Part shown: piece by piece, positions 1 to 5,650 of the stretch | Numbering within the stretch: the first letter of the stretch is position 1 | How the letters are laid out: each line of letters starts with the position of its first letter | Assembly (NCBI GenBank): GCA_002365855.1 | Contig: DFAP01000084.1 | Location: 1 to 5,650 of the forward strand | Source of the DNA: Pelotomaculum sp. UBA3103 | GTDB taxonomy: Bacteria > Bacillota > Desulfotomaculia > Desulfotomaculales > Pelotomaculaceae | Length of the DNA: 5,650 nt | Direction: 5' to 3' | Made by a program: the position numbers and the translations under genes | Notes under the pieces: model-generated | What the model saw: the letters and a program-made list of their open reading frames with translations, nothing else | Told to the model about the DNA's origin: nothing | Databases searched by the model: none

Positions 1-23
1 TGACATGGGGAGCATCATAAACA

Positions 24-1559
24 ATGCAGGAATATCTGGTCATGCAACTAGTCATATTATTGCTTATGAGCCTTGTTCTTGTCGCTAGTCACAGCTTCTT
101 CAAAAGCAGAATCTACTTGCGTACCAGAACCGTTTTTTCGACGATAGGTGTGTCCTTTATCTTGGGGGCATTCTTCCCCTGGGTGCTTTCCACTTTTACC
201 TTGTCCATGGCGTTGCTTATATACCTCGGCATAATCACTCTTTTTGCTTTTGCGTTTAGTTACTGCGACCTTAAAATTACTGCGCGCGGTTCTGCCAATC
301 CGGTAATGACAACGCAACCGGAAAACGAAATAACAGGGCCTGCTCCCGCCGCCACTTCTACCGCCTTTGAATTTAACGAAGAAATCGCCTTAACTGAGGC
401 CTGTGCTACTCTTGACTGTACTGCAGTTGCTGCAGAGGCGGAGAATAATATGGCGTCCGGCATCCCTAATACAGGTTCAACATCCCTGGTTGTATCTCAT
501 ACTGCTCATGCCGGACAGATCATTCCTGCAGACGAACTTTCCGGTACTATGTCCGAAGCAGATCCGGCTTCGGACGAAACCCAACCTGATCAGAAAACCG
601 TGCACGGAGGGGATATTTGCAGAAACAGCGCTGTTCCCGGTGGTGCACATTTACAGAGTACCCAGGACATTTTTGTAGAGTTTTCGCTTCCCGTATCTGA
701 AAACACCCCGGAAGCAGGTTGGCGGAAAGAAACCCTTGAGCCTGCCAAAGCAGTCTCTGCTGCTGCAGGTGTGACAGGAAAATATGGATTGACACCCGGC
801 CAAGGCGATGTAGTGGGCGATGCGCAGGAAGCTTCTCAACGGGGTACTCTGGAAGGAAATGAATTTATAGAAGATAAATTGTTGCCCTCATTGGAGGCCG
901 CCGAAGAACATTTTGAAAGGTGTGATCTGCCCGCGATGGAACTATCACCGGAAACGAACGAAATAATTCCCGCTAAAAAAACATCTGCCGCGGGGCATGC
1001 ACCAATGGACGACTTCAATAACTCTGATAAAAACATTTACACATCGCTGGCAGAAGGGCTGCCTCCCGGTGCAGGACCTGCTTACACAGGTAAATTGTCC
1101 GAGGAGCTTACCAAAGGCCGCACTGCTGTCGGAAACAGTAAGCCTGCTGCAAAACCGGTGTTGCCTCCGCAAACCATCAACGACAACATTTCTGCCGGTT
1201 TTGCGGCTAAAGCAAGTGGCGACATGGCCACTGCGCTGGTCAGTTTTATTAATGCTTTCAGACTTAATCAGGAACCTCATGCAGCTGTGGCTCTTGCTGT
1301 GGAAATAAGCAACATTTACCAGGAACTGGGTCATTATCCCCAGGCAAAGCTGTTTATTAAGTCACTTCTTGAGCAGGAGCATTTAAATGTCACCCCTTTG
1401 CGGCAACAGCTTGAATACCGTTTACTGTATCTTGACACCTTGAACAAACTATTAGAAGTTGCCAACATGCCAAACGCTCCTTATTCCAAGGTGCCTAATT
1501 TAGTTAAAATAAAAGCAAATATTGACACTACCAAAAGAAATAACCAAGGGGGTATTTAA
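24..1559 (+). CDS. Unrecognised membrane protein, three N-terminal TM segments, low-complexity linker and TPR-like C-terminus
   Basis: I do not recognise a named family. Three hydrophobic segments are visible at about residues 5-22, 37-55 and 58-80. The loop between the first two carries K27, R29, R33 and R35, and K84 and R88 follow the third, so by the positive-inside rule the large soluble part probably lies in the cytoplasm. Residues about 90-385 are rich in Ala, Gly, Pro, Thr, Ser and Glu with no recognisable domain, and look like a disordered tether. Residues about 386-477 turn helical, with alternating Ala/Leu/Tyr-rich amphipathic stretches like tetratricopeptide repeats (for example ALVSFINAF near 404 and YPQAKLFIKSLL near 438), suggesting a protein-binding module. 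The start is supported by GGGGAG at 7-12, 11 bases upstream. An alternative ATG at 42 (residue 7) has AGGA at 28-31 and would keep all three segments. The stop abuts the next gene's start, so the two are probably cotranscribed. The ORF is surely coding; function is unknown. Confidence 0.8.
   Translation: MQEYLVMQLVILLLMSLVLVASHSFFKSRIYLRTRTVFSTIGVSFILGAFFPWVLSTFTLSMALLIYLGIITLFAFAFSYCDLKITARGSANPVMTTQPENEITGPAPAATSTAFEFNEEIALTEACATLDCTAVAAEAENNMASGIPNTGSTSLVVSHTAHAGQIIPADELSGTMSEADPASDETQPDQKTVHGGDICRNSAVPGGAHLQSTQDIFVEFSLPVSENTPEAGWRKETLEPAKAVSAAAGVTGKYGLTPGQGDVVGDAQEASQRGTLEGNEFIEDKLLPSLEAAEEHFERCDLPAMELSPETNEIIPAKKTSAAGHAPMDDFNNSDKNIYTSLAEGLPPGAGPAYTGKLSEELTKGRTAVGNSKPAAKPVLPPQTINDNISAGFAAKASGDMATALVSFINAFRLNQEPHAAVALAVEISNIYQELGHYPQAKLFIKSLLEQEHLNVTPLRQQLEYRLLYLDTLNKLLEVANMPNAPYSKVPNLVKIKANIDTTKRNNQGGI
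1546..1553 (+). promoter_or_regulatory. Ribosome binding site for the TTG-started PRC-barrel gene
   Basis: AAGGGGGT lies 6 bases before the TTG at 1560 and inside the last codons of the upstream gene. There is no ATG at the right distance, so this site decides the TTG start. The upstream stop TAA (1557-1559) immediately precedes the TTG, an arrangement that favours translational coupling. Confidence 0.7.
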
Positions 1560-1991
1560 TTGAAAAGCAGCCAGCAGATTCTAGGATTACCGGTTATGAG
1601 CATCGAAGAAGGGCTCCAAATCGGGGAGGCAAATCATCTGGTTCTGAACCAGCGTGGCACCGTTGATTTTGTCATGATAAAAGACAAAACGTGGTATCTC
1701 GGTTTAAAAACCATACCTTTCAACACAGTGCAGGGCTTCGGTGAAAATGCCCTGACCGTTGCTGTAAGTTCAGTTCTTATTCCGGCACAAGACAACAGCC
1801 AGGCAGTTGAATTGCTTAAAAAGGGCTTCTATTTGAACGGTCTGAAAGTGATCTCCAACAAGGGTAAAATCCTGGGTGTCATAAGTGAATACTACTTTGA
1901 AGAAAACACAGGGAATATCACAGGATGCCAAATAATTCTCAAAGGCAGCGAGAGCCCGGCCGGCGTAATTTCCAGACAGAGTATATCCTGA
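1560..1991 (+). CDS. PRC-barrel domain protein, N-terminal part (frame ends early, probable frameshift)
   Basis: This encodes 143 residues with one complete PRC-barrel-type repeat and the start of a second. Repeat 1 runs from about residue 6 to 75: it opens with ILGLPVMSIEEG, has an LGLKTIPF stretch, and ends with the beta-rich FGENALTVAVS. Repeat 2 opens near residue 93 with NGLKVISNKGKILGVISEYY and continues to about G135. The frame then yields VISRQSIS and stops, while the rest of repeat 2 lies in the overlapping frame at 1925-2362. PRC barrels are small beta-barrel folds found in the RimM C-terminus, photosynthetic reaction centre H subunits and many Firmicutes proteins of unclear role. 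They often bind RNA or protein partners, and nothing here narrows that down. The start is TTG with a strong upstream site. It is probably cotranscribed with the membrane protein before it and the VanW-type gene after it. I read this as the 5' part of one gene of about 267 codons (1560-2362) with one base missing, though a sequence error would look the same. Confidence 0.8.
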   Translation: MKSSQQILGLPVMSIEEGLQIGEANHLVLNQRGTVDFVMIKDKTWYLGLKTIPFNTVQGFGENALTVAVSSVLIPAQDNSQAVELLKKGFYLNGLKVISNKGKILGVISEYYFEENTGNITGCQIILKGSESPAGVISRQSIS

Positions 1992-2362
1992 CTTTCGGTC
2001 TTGATTACCTGGTGGTTGAGGACGGCGTTGAGGGCAAGCTGGTATCTGAAATGGAAGTAGGCGTTGAAGCTACACCCACCGCTGAATATAGACCGGTAAA
2101 AACAGAAGAAACACCGGCTGCGCCCAAGACTCAGTCTGCACCGGCTGACGAACAGGACAACGACCAGCAGTCTGTCAAAGCTCTCAAACATTTTGAAGAG
2201 CAGCAGCGTCAGTACCTCTTGGGGAAAAGGTTGACCATGCACATCTTTGCCGAAAACGGCGATATTATAGCAGAAGAAGGCCAGACCATCACCGTTGAAA
2301 TTATCGAGAAAGCCGTAGCTGCCAACAAATATGTCCAACTTACAATGAACGTACGTGAATAA
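1925..2362 (+). CDS. PRC-barrel protein, C-terminal part in the -1 frame, with acidic linker and conserved C-terminal domain
   Basis: The frame is open from 1901 after a TGA at 1898-1900, and the first ATG is at 1925. Residues 1-12 from that ATG look like out-of-frame sequence, while from about R13 the protein completes the second PRC repeat. NFQTEYILTFGLDYLVVEDG (residues 15-34) matches the end of repeat 1 in the upstream frame (F..T...GFGENALTV). A Pro/Ala/Thr/Glu-rich linker spans about 45-80. A compact C-terminal domain at about 97-143 follows, with YLLGKRL, then NGDIIAEEGQTIT, then a helix IIEKAVAANK and a final strand. I recall similar tails on Clostridia PRC-barrel proteins, with no assigned function. 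No good ribosome binding site precedes 1925 (only AGG touching the ATG), so independent initiation is doubtful. The likeliest reading is the 3' part of the gene starting at 1560. Its stop lies 6 bases before the VanW-type gene, so it could couple to that start. Confidence 0.65.
   Translation: MPNNSQRQREPGRRNFQTEYILTFGLDYLVVEDGVEGKLVSEMEVGVEATPTAEYRPVKTEETPAAPKTQSAPADEQDNDQQSVKALKHFEEQQRQYLLGKRLTMHIFAENGDIIAEEGQTITVEIIEKAVAANKYVQLTMNVRE
1954..1966 (+). other. Probable -1 frameshift site joining the two PRC-barrel frames
   Basis: The switch from the 1560 frame to the 1925 frame best preserves the second PRC repeat around the GC-rich, self-complementary run GCCCGGCCGGCGT. Upstream, the frame reads SESPAG; downstream, the -1 frame reads RRNFQTEY. 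One missing C or G here would explain everything. There is no classical X XXY YYZ slippery heptamer at the junction, which argues against programmed frameshifting. A real deletion and a sequencing error cannot be told apart from the window. Confidence 0.6.
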
Positions 2363-2368
2363 AGCTAG

Positions 2369-3730
2369 ATGAAAATGATACCGCTCCTAAAAAATACCGT
2401 ATTCCTTGCTTCCCTGCTGTTGGTTCAATCTGTTGTAGGAATTCTGGGAACTGCTATTGCCCTGGAAAACAAATACAATTACATAATACAGCAAGGTGTA
2501 AACGCAGCAGGCATTAAGGTTGGTGGCCTAAGTACGGTTGAAGCTGCTGAAAAGCTTGAACGCAGCTTACCTTCCCCGGCCGAAAGCACTCTTAAGATTC
2601 AAGCCGGTGGTAAAAGTTACTCTTTTAAATTGTCTGATATTGACGGTAAGTATGATTACCACTCTACGGCTGTAACAGCTTTCAAGTACGGGAGAGACGA
2701 TAAAGATGTTATTCAGTTGACGTCCTTGTTAAAGCTCAGGGCTGAGCCTGCTGACGTTCCCGCAAAAATCGTCTTTTCTGAGGACAAATTAGCAGCAATA
2801 ATACAAACCCTCAAAACTAAATGGGACAGCCCGCCTAAAAACGCCAATATCAGTTTGTCAAATGAAGAAGTAGAAATAACCGATGAAAAAGTCGGCTACA
2901 GACTTGATTTTGACAAGACTTTTGAACAGGTGCGGCTGGCTTTGTCCAATGGTAAGTTACAGTTGCAAGCGAGCGGCCAATGGCTGGAACCGGACGTAAA
3001 AGCTGCTGATTTAAGTATTGTTGACGCGCTGCTAGCTGAGTACGTCACCATCTTTGACGAAAATGACAGGAACAGGTCCCACAATATCTCGCTGGCAAGC
3101 GCTGCCATCAGTGGCTCCCTGGTCAAGCCGGGGGAGACTTTTTCACTCAACCAGCGCCTTGGACCTCGCGGAGCGGAGAACGGCTATTTAAAGGCGCCTG
3201 TTTTTATCCAGTCACAACTTGTCCTCGATTTCGGAGGCGGCATCTGCCAGGTGGCTAGCACCCTGTACAATGCTGCTCTTCTAGCCAACCTGGGCATTAT
3301 AGAAAGATACTCCCATCCTCTTCCGGTTAACTATGTGCCACCCGGTCGTGACGCCACCATTGCCGGAGATTATCTGGACCTGAAATTTCTGAACAACACT
3401 GGCGCCCCGGTTTACATCTCCAGCAATATTGAAGGCGGAACGCTGACAATCAGCATATTTGGGGCAAAAATTACTGAAAATAGGGAAGTTCGCATTACTA
3501 CTGAGAAATCGGTCATACAACCTAAGGTTGTGCGGAAACATGACTTAAGTTTGACGGAAGGTGAAACCAGGATGATAAACCAAGGCAAAACTGGGTACAT
3601 GGTGAAAGTTTACCGGGAAGTAGTCGTGGGCGGGGAGATTAAAACCAGAACCTTGATTTCCAGCGATTATTTCGAGCCGAGTAACACAGTTCTTTTAGTC
3701 GGCCCAGAACCTGGAGAAACTGAAAAGTAA
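2369..3730 (+). CDS. VanW/YoaR-family exported protein with G5-like C-terminus
   Basis: A hydrophobic segment at about residues 8-31 after a Lys-containing N-terminus acts as a signal peptide or membrane anchor; there is no lipobox. Residues about 35-210 resemble the peptidoglycan-binding-like region that precedes VanW domains in YoaR-type proteins, with GVNAAGIKVGGLSTVEAAEKL near 43. The VanW domain spans about 239-366, including PGETFSLNQRLGPR (254-267), the signature GGGICQVASTLYNAAL (289-304, with Cys293), RYSHPLPVNYVPPGRDATI (313-331) and a DLKFLNNT strand region. About 376-446 resembles a G5 domain (GETRMINQGKTGYMVKVYR, then ISSDYFEPSNTVLLVG). The family is cell-wall associated with no proven biochemical activity, and despite the name it does not imply vancomycin resistance. 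At 453 residues it is normal for YoaR-type proteins. The ATG at 2369 lacks a clear Shine-Dalgarno site and another in-frame ATG follows at 2375. The upstream stop ends at 2362, so initiation probably depends on coupling. Confidence 0.92.
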   Translation: MKMIPLLKNTVFLASLLLVQSVVGILGTAIALENKYNYIIQQGVNAAGIKVGGLSTVEAAEKLERSLPSPAESTLKIQAGGKSYSFKLSDIDGKYDYHSTAVTAFKYGRDDKDVIQLTSLLKLRAEPADVPAKIVFSEDKLAAIIQTLKTKWDSPPKNANISLSNEEVEITDEKVGYRLDFDKTFEQVRLALSNGKLQLQASGQWLEPDVKAADLSIVDALLAEYVTIFDENDRNRSHNISLASAAISGSLVKPGETFSLNQRLGPRGAENGYLKAPVFIQSQLVLDFGGGICQVASTLYNAALLANLGIIERYSHPLPVNYVPPGRDATIAGDYLDLKFLNNTGAPVYISSNIEGGTLTISIFGAKITENREVRITTEKSVIQPKVVRKHDLSLTEGETRMINQGKTGYMVKVYREVVVGGEIKTRTLISSDYFEPSNTVLLVGPEPGETEK

Positions 3731-3754
3731 AAGAGGCTGTTCACACAGCCTCTT
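3731..3754 (+). terminator. Probable transcription terminator after the VanW-type gene
   Basis: AAGAGGCTGT (3731-3740) pairs perfectly with ACAGCCTCTT (3745-3754) around a TCAC loop, giving a 10-bp stem directly after the TAA stop. The following ATCATTGTTT is only moderately T-rich, so the U-tract is weak. Position and stem quality still favour an intrinsic terminator that separates the left gene block from the right one. Read on the minus strand it is followed by TTTTACTTTTC, so it could work in both directions. Confidence 0.7.
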
Positions 3755-3791
3755 ATCATTGTTTAAATGGAAAAAAATTGGTTAGTTTAGT

Positions 3792-3801
3792 AAGGTGGAG
3801 G
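3792..3801 (+). promoter_or_regulatory. Ribosome binding site for the TTG-started metallophosphoesterase
   Basis: AAGGTGGAGG, close to the Shine-Dalgarno consensus, ends 10 bases before the TTG at 3812, and a second G-rich patch (GGGG, 3805-3808) is nearer. The encoded MRIFSIGDVHLS is the expected family N-terminus, so TTG is the right start rather than an internal codon. I could not find a convincing promoter between the hairpin and this site. Confidence 0.7.
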
Positions 3802-3811
3802 GGCGGGGATA

Positions 3812-4552
3812 TTGAGAATTTTTTCTATTGGGGACGTCCATCTTTCTTTCGTTAAACCTGTAGACACGGAGCATTGGGATAGTGTTGAGGCCAGCAAGCC
3901 GATGGATGTTTTCAGCGAAGTTTGGCGTGAGCACTACCGGAAGCTGTTTTATAACTGGGTTGATCTAGTGAGCGATAAGGATATTGTATTGTTAACCGGT
4001 GATATATCGTGGGCGATGAGGCTTGGGGAGGCGCGTCACGATCTTGATTTCCTCGGCTTACTGCCGGGTACTATCGTCTGTATCCAGGGGAACCACGATT
4101 ACTGGTGGCAGAGCGTCTCCAAGGTCCGGGCGGCGCTGCCGCCGAACATGAGGGTTATTCAGAACGACCATTTTTCAATAGGATCACTTGCAATATGTGG
4201 TACCAGGGGATGGTACTGTCCCGGGGCGGAAGTCTTCAGGCAAGAGGACCTGAAGGTTTACCGGCGGGAGCTGGCCCGCATGGAAAATTCCTTGAAAAGT
4301 GCGAGCCCGGAAACGCAAGATATTATTGTAATGACTCATTTTATGCCAACAAACGACAGACACGAAAAGAACGAATTCATTGAGATGTTCCAGCGCTACG
4401 GTGTTAGCGCCGTTATCTACAGCCACCTGCACGGCGAATCGACACGGTTGCGCCTGCCGGACTTTGCCTGGGGTATAAATTTTTATCTTACCAGCGCGGA
4501 TTATTTGAACTTCACTCCCGCTGTAATTTTGGAAAATATAAGCATGATTTAA
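3812..4552 (+). CDS. Calcineurin-like metallophosphoesterase
   Basis: The 246-residue protein carries the full set of metal-binding motifs of the calcineurin-like phosphoesterase fold in order: GDVH at residues 7-10 (Asp8, His10), GDISW at 63-67 (Asp64), GNHDYWW at 93-99 (Asn94, His95), MTHF at 174-177 (His176) and YSHLHG at 203-208 (His205, His207). These normally hold a dinuclear metal centre that hydrolyses phosphomonoesters or phosphodiesters. The substrate cannot be told from sequence. There is no signal peptide or membrane segment, so it is probably cytoplasmic. The length and the Trp/Tyr-rich GNHDYWW variant fit the stand-alone bacterial phosphohydrolase group often annotated only as 'metallophosphoesterase'. 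It starts at TTG, justified by the strong upstream site and the conserved N-terminus. It is the first gene after the probable terminator, and a PpaX/Gph-like HAD phosphatase follows 66 bases on, so it likely heads a second transcription unit. The fold is near certain and the role is not. Confidence 0.93.
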   Translation: MRIFSIGDVHLSFVKPVDTEHWDSVEASKPMDVFSEVWREHYRKLFYNWVDLVSDKDIVLLTGDISWAMRLGEARHDLDFLGLLPGTIVCIQGNHDYWWQSVSKVRAALPPNMRVIQNDHFSIGSLAICGTRGWYCPGAEVFRQEDLKVYRRELARMENSLKSASPETQDIIVMTHFMPTNDRHEKNEFIEMFQRYGVSAVIYSHLHGESTRLRLPDFAWGINFYLTSADYLNFTPAVILENISMI

Positions 4553-4618
4553 GTATTTTTCCTTGAAACAAGTGTGATATTTTGACGAGCGTGTCTCGTT
4601 ATATTAGAAAGGGCTAAT

Positions 4619-5248
4619 ATGAGAACTAGAGCTGTACTGTTTGATTTGGACGGAACCCTGGTTGATTCCCTCCCCCTGATCGTCAGGACCTACCGTCAAG
4701 TTTTTGCCGAGATGGGCATACCGTGGGGAAACGATGATGTGGTTAAAATGATCGGGCTGCCGTTGATTGAGATAGGCAGGCATTTTGCGCGAGAAGCGGC
4801 GGCTCATTTTGAAGAAAGGTACCAGTATTACTATCACCGGGACCTCGCTGTGTATACTAAATTATTTCCGGAAACCCTGGAAATGTTAGAACAGCTAAAA
4901 AAGCGCAGAATAAAGCTGGGCATAGTAACATCCAAAGGAAAGCCAGGCACTTTAAGAACAACCGCCTTCACCGGATTGGACCGTATAATGGACGTAATCG
5001 TTACGGCTCATGATGTTACCAGACATAAGCCTGATCCGGAACCCCTTTTGAAAGCCCTGAAGCATTTGGATATTAAACCTTTCCGTTCACTTTATGTGGG
5101 CGACAGCAGGTTTGACATCCTAACCGGCAGGAATGCAGGCGCCAGGACTCTTGGGGTTACCTGGGGACTGGGAAGCCGTGCCGAATTAGAGCGCCTGCTT
5201 CCGGACGGAATTATTGAACGTTGGGAAGACCTGGCAGGTTTCATGTAA
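4619..5248 (+). CDS. HAD-superfamily phosphatase, PpaX/Gph-like
   Basis: All four HAD motifs are present: FDLDGTLVDS (residues 8-17, nucleophile Asp9 and acid/base Asp11), VTSK (103-106, Ser/Thr of motif II), the motif III lysine in HKPDPEP (Lys137), and GDSRFD (161-166, Asp162 and Asp166). A helical cap sits at about 16-82, as in the phosphoglycolate phosphatase/PpaX group. At 209 residues it is close to PpaX of Bacillus (about 216), which hydrolyses the pyrophosphate released when HprK dephosphorylates Ser-phosphorylated HPr. Phosphoglycolate or another small phosphate is equally possible. No hprK or lgt neighbour is visible, so the PpaX label rests on similarity only. The ATG at 4619 is well placed behind AGAAAGGG (4606-4613, 5 bases away). 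It is cytoplasmic and probably cotranscribed with the downstream DUF503 gene, 28 bases away. Confidence 0.93.
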   Translation: MRTRAVLFDLDGTLVDSLPLIVRTYRQVFAEMGIPWGNDDVVKMIGLPLIEIGRHFAREAAAHFEERYQYYYHRDLAVYTKLFPETLEMLEQLKKRRIKLGIVTSKGKPGTLRTTAFTGLDRIMDVIVTAHDVTRHKPDPEPLLKALKHLDIKPFRSLYVGDSRFDILTGRNAGARTLGVTWGLGSRAELERLLPDGIIERWEDLAGFM

Positions 5249-5268
5249 AAGGTTGCAATAAGTAAGCC

Positions 5269-5273
5269 GGGGG
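5269..5273 (+). promoter_or_regulatory. Ribosome binding site of the DUF503 gene, ambiguous between two starts
   Basis: GGGGG at 5269-5273 is only 3 bases before the ATG at 5277, tighter than usual, but 9 bases before an in-frame TTG at 5283 (residue 3). Family members commonly begin within a few residues of the conserved GVLTIEL strand, so either start is compatible. The ATG is kept because of codon preference. Confidence 0.5.
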
Positions 5274-5276
5274 AAA

Positions 5277-5564
5277 ATGGGTTTGATCATCGGCGTTTTA
5301 ACTATAGAACTTTTCCTGGGAGAAGCACAATCACTTAAAGAAAAAAGGAAGATATTAAAAGGCCTGCTGGAACGGATTAAGAACCGCTTTAATGTTTCCG
5401 TGGCCGAGGTCGCCGGGCAGGATACCTGGCAAAGCTCAACGGTAGGGATATCCTTTGTAAGCTGCGAACAGGCGCATGTGCACAAGGTCTTTGCCTCTAT
5501 CGTGAGGTTTATTGAGAGCCAGGGTACTGTGGTAATCACTGACTATCGGACTGAGCTTTTATAG
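5277..5564 (+). CDS. DUF503 family protein (YlxP-like)
   Basis: The 95-residue protein matches the DUF503 pattern closely. A first strand GVLTIELFL is followed by SLKEKRKILKGLLERIKNRFNVSVAEV (about 19-45), then QDTWQSSTVGISFVS (48-62) and a closing helix and strand (VFASIVRFIESQG, VVITDYRTELL). The length is typical (about 90-100). In Bacillus ylxP sits in the nusA-infB operon between infB and rbfA, which hints at ribosome or RNA-related work, but no activity is established. Here it instead follows a HAD phosphatase gene by 28 bases, and no translation-factor genes are visible in the window. The second start option is the TTG at 5283. It is cytoplasmic and has no membrane segments. Family assignment is secure and function is unknown. 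Confidence 0.92.
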   Translation: MGLIIGVLTIELFLGEAQSLKEKRKILKGLLERIKNRFNVSVAEVAGQDTWQSSTVGISFVSCEQAHVHKVFASIVRFIESQGTVVITDYRTELL

Positions 5565-5572
5565 GCGAGGCT

Positions 5573-5635
5573 TTGTATACATATAAACGGGACAAACATT
5601 CCTGGCGGCAGACCCGCGATTACCTGGCACGGTGA
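5573..5635 (+). CDS. Possible 20-codon micro-ORF, unrecognised
   Basis: A TTG at 5573, preceded by GGCGAGG (5564-5570, very close at 2 bases), opens a frame of 20 codons rich in Arg, Lys, Tyr and Trp and ending at TGA 5633-5635. Its stop overlaps a GTG at 5632-5634 that could start the next gene, whose visible codons read VIVKKV before the window ends. That overlap would suit a leader or coupled peptide. Length is far too short for certainty and chance is a serious alternative. No terminator-like hairpin is obvious in 5565-5650. Confidence 0.2.
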   Translation: MYTYKRDKHSWRQTRDYLAR

Positions 5636-5650
5636 TTGTCAAGAAAGTTG

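Noticed and set aside
403..678. 91-codon alternative + frame inside the 511-aa gene
   Set aside because: It is nested in a longer coding frame, has no ribosome binding site of note, and its translation lacks domain features.
945..1334. 129-codon open frame on the minus strand
   Set aside because: Antisense to the 511-aa gene, with odd Cys/Arg/Ser-rich composition, no recognisable domain, and no supporting gap in the sense gene.
1940..1966. Programmed -1 ribosomal frameshift in the PRC-barrel gene
   Set aside because: No X XXY YYZ slippery heptamer is present, and no clear stimulatory stem or internal Shine-Dalgarno site was found. A one-base deletion or read error is simpler.
1892..2338. 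148-codon open frame on the minus strand
   Set aside because: It lies wholly opposite the PRC-barrel frames, shows no family motifs, and its composition (Phe/Cys/Ser-rich) is typical of an antisense shadow.
2369..3730. Vancomycin-resistance gene cluster
   Set aside because: VanW-domain proteins of the YoaR type are widespread in Firmicutes. No vanHAX, vanRS or vanY-type neighbours are visible.
4585..4599. Small hairpin ACGAG-CGTGT-CTCGT before the HAD gene
   Set aside because: The stem is only 5 bp and no T-tract follows, so it is not a credible terminator. It also lies only about 20 bases before the start codon, and no operator or riboswitch architecture could be recognised.
4582..4605. 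Possible promoter TTGACG ... TATATT upstream of the HAD gene
   Set aside because: The boxes are only 12 bases apart, far from the usual 16-18, so a sigma-70-type promoter is not supported.

Overview
The window reads as a stretch of chromosome from a Gram-positive, Clostridia-type bacterium. Peptococcaceae-like (the Desulfotomaculum/Pelotomaculum group) is my best guess, from the combination of PRC-barrel, VanW-type and DUF503 genes and the base composition, which looks balanced by eye. No genus can be fixed from this sequence alone. Every supported gene is on the + strand, gaps are short and Shine-Dalgarno sites are mostly strong. I see no RNA genes, insertion sequences, CRISPR arrays, attachment sites or origins.

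Left block (24-3730), probably one transcription unit. It holds an unrecognised 511-aa protein with three membrane segments at its N-terminus, a long low-complexity middle and a TPR-like helical C-terminus. Next is a PRC-barrel gene that starts at TTG directly after the previous stop codon and appears split by a -1 frameshift near 1954-1966. Last is a secreted or membrane-anchored VanW/YoaR-family protein with a G5-like C-terminus. A 10-bp hairpin directly after the VanW stop probably ends this unit. The block looks like envelope-associated functions, but its pathway cannot be named from the window.

Right block (3812-5564). It holds a calcineurin-like metallophosphoesterase (TTG start), a HAD-superfamily phosphatase of the PpaX/Gph type, and a DUF503 (YlxP-like) protein. 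They are co-oriented with 28-66 base gaps and each has its own ribosome binding site. They look like conserved housekeeping genes with no obvious shared pathway. The last 86 bases hold a possible 20-codon micro-ORF and perhaps the GTG start of the next gene, cut by the window edge.

The main anomaly is the broken PRC-barrel gene. Its two overlapping reading frames complement each other: the second PRC repeat begins in one frame and finishes in the other. The main gene of unknown function is the 511-aa membrane protein. I found no convincing evidence of a new defence, mobile or RNA-based system.
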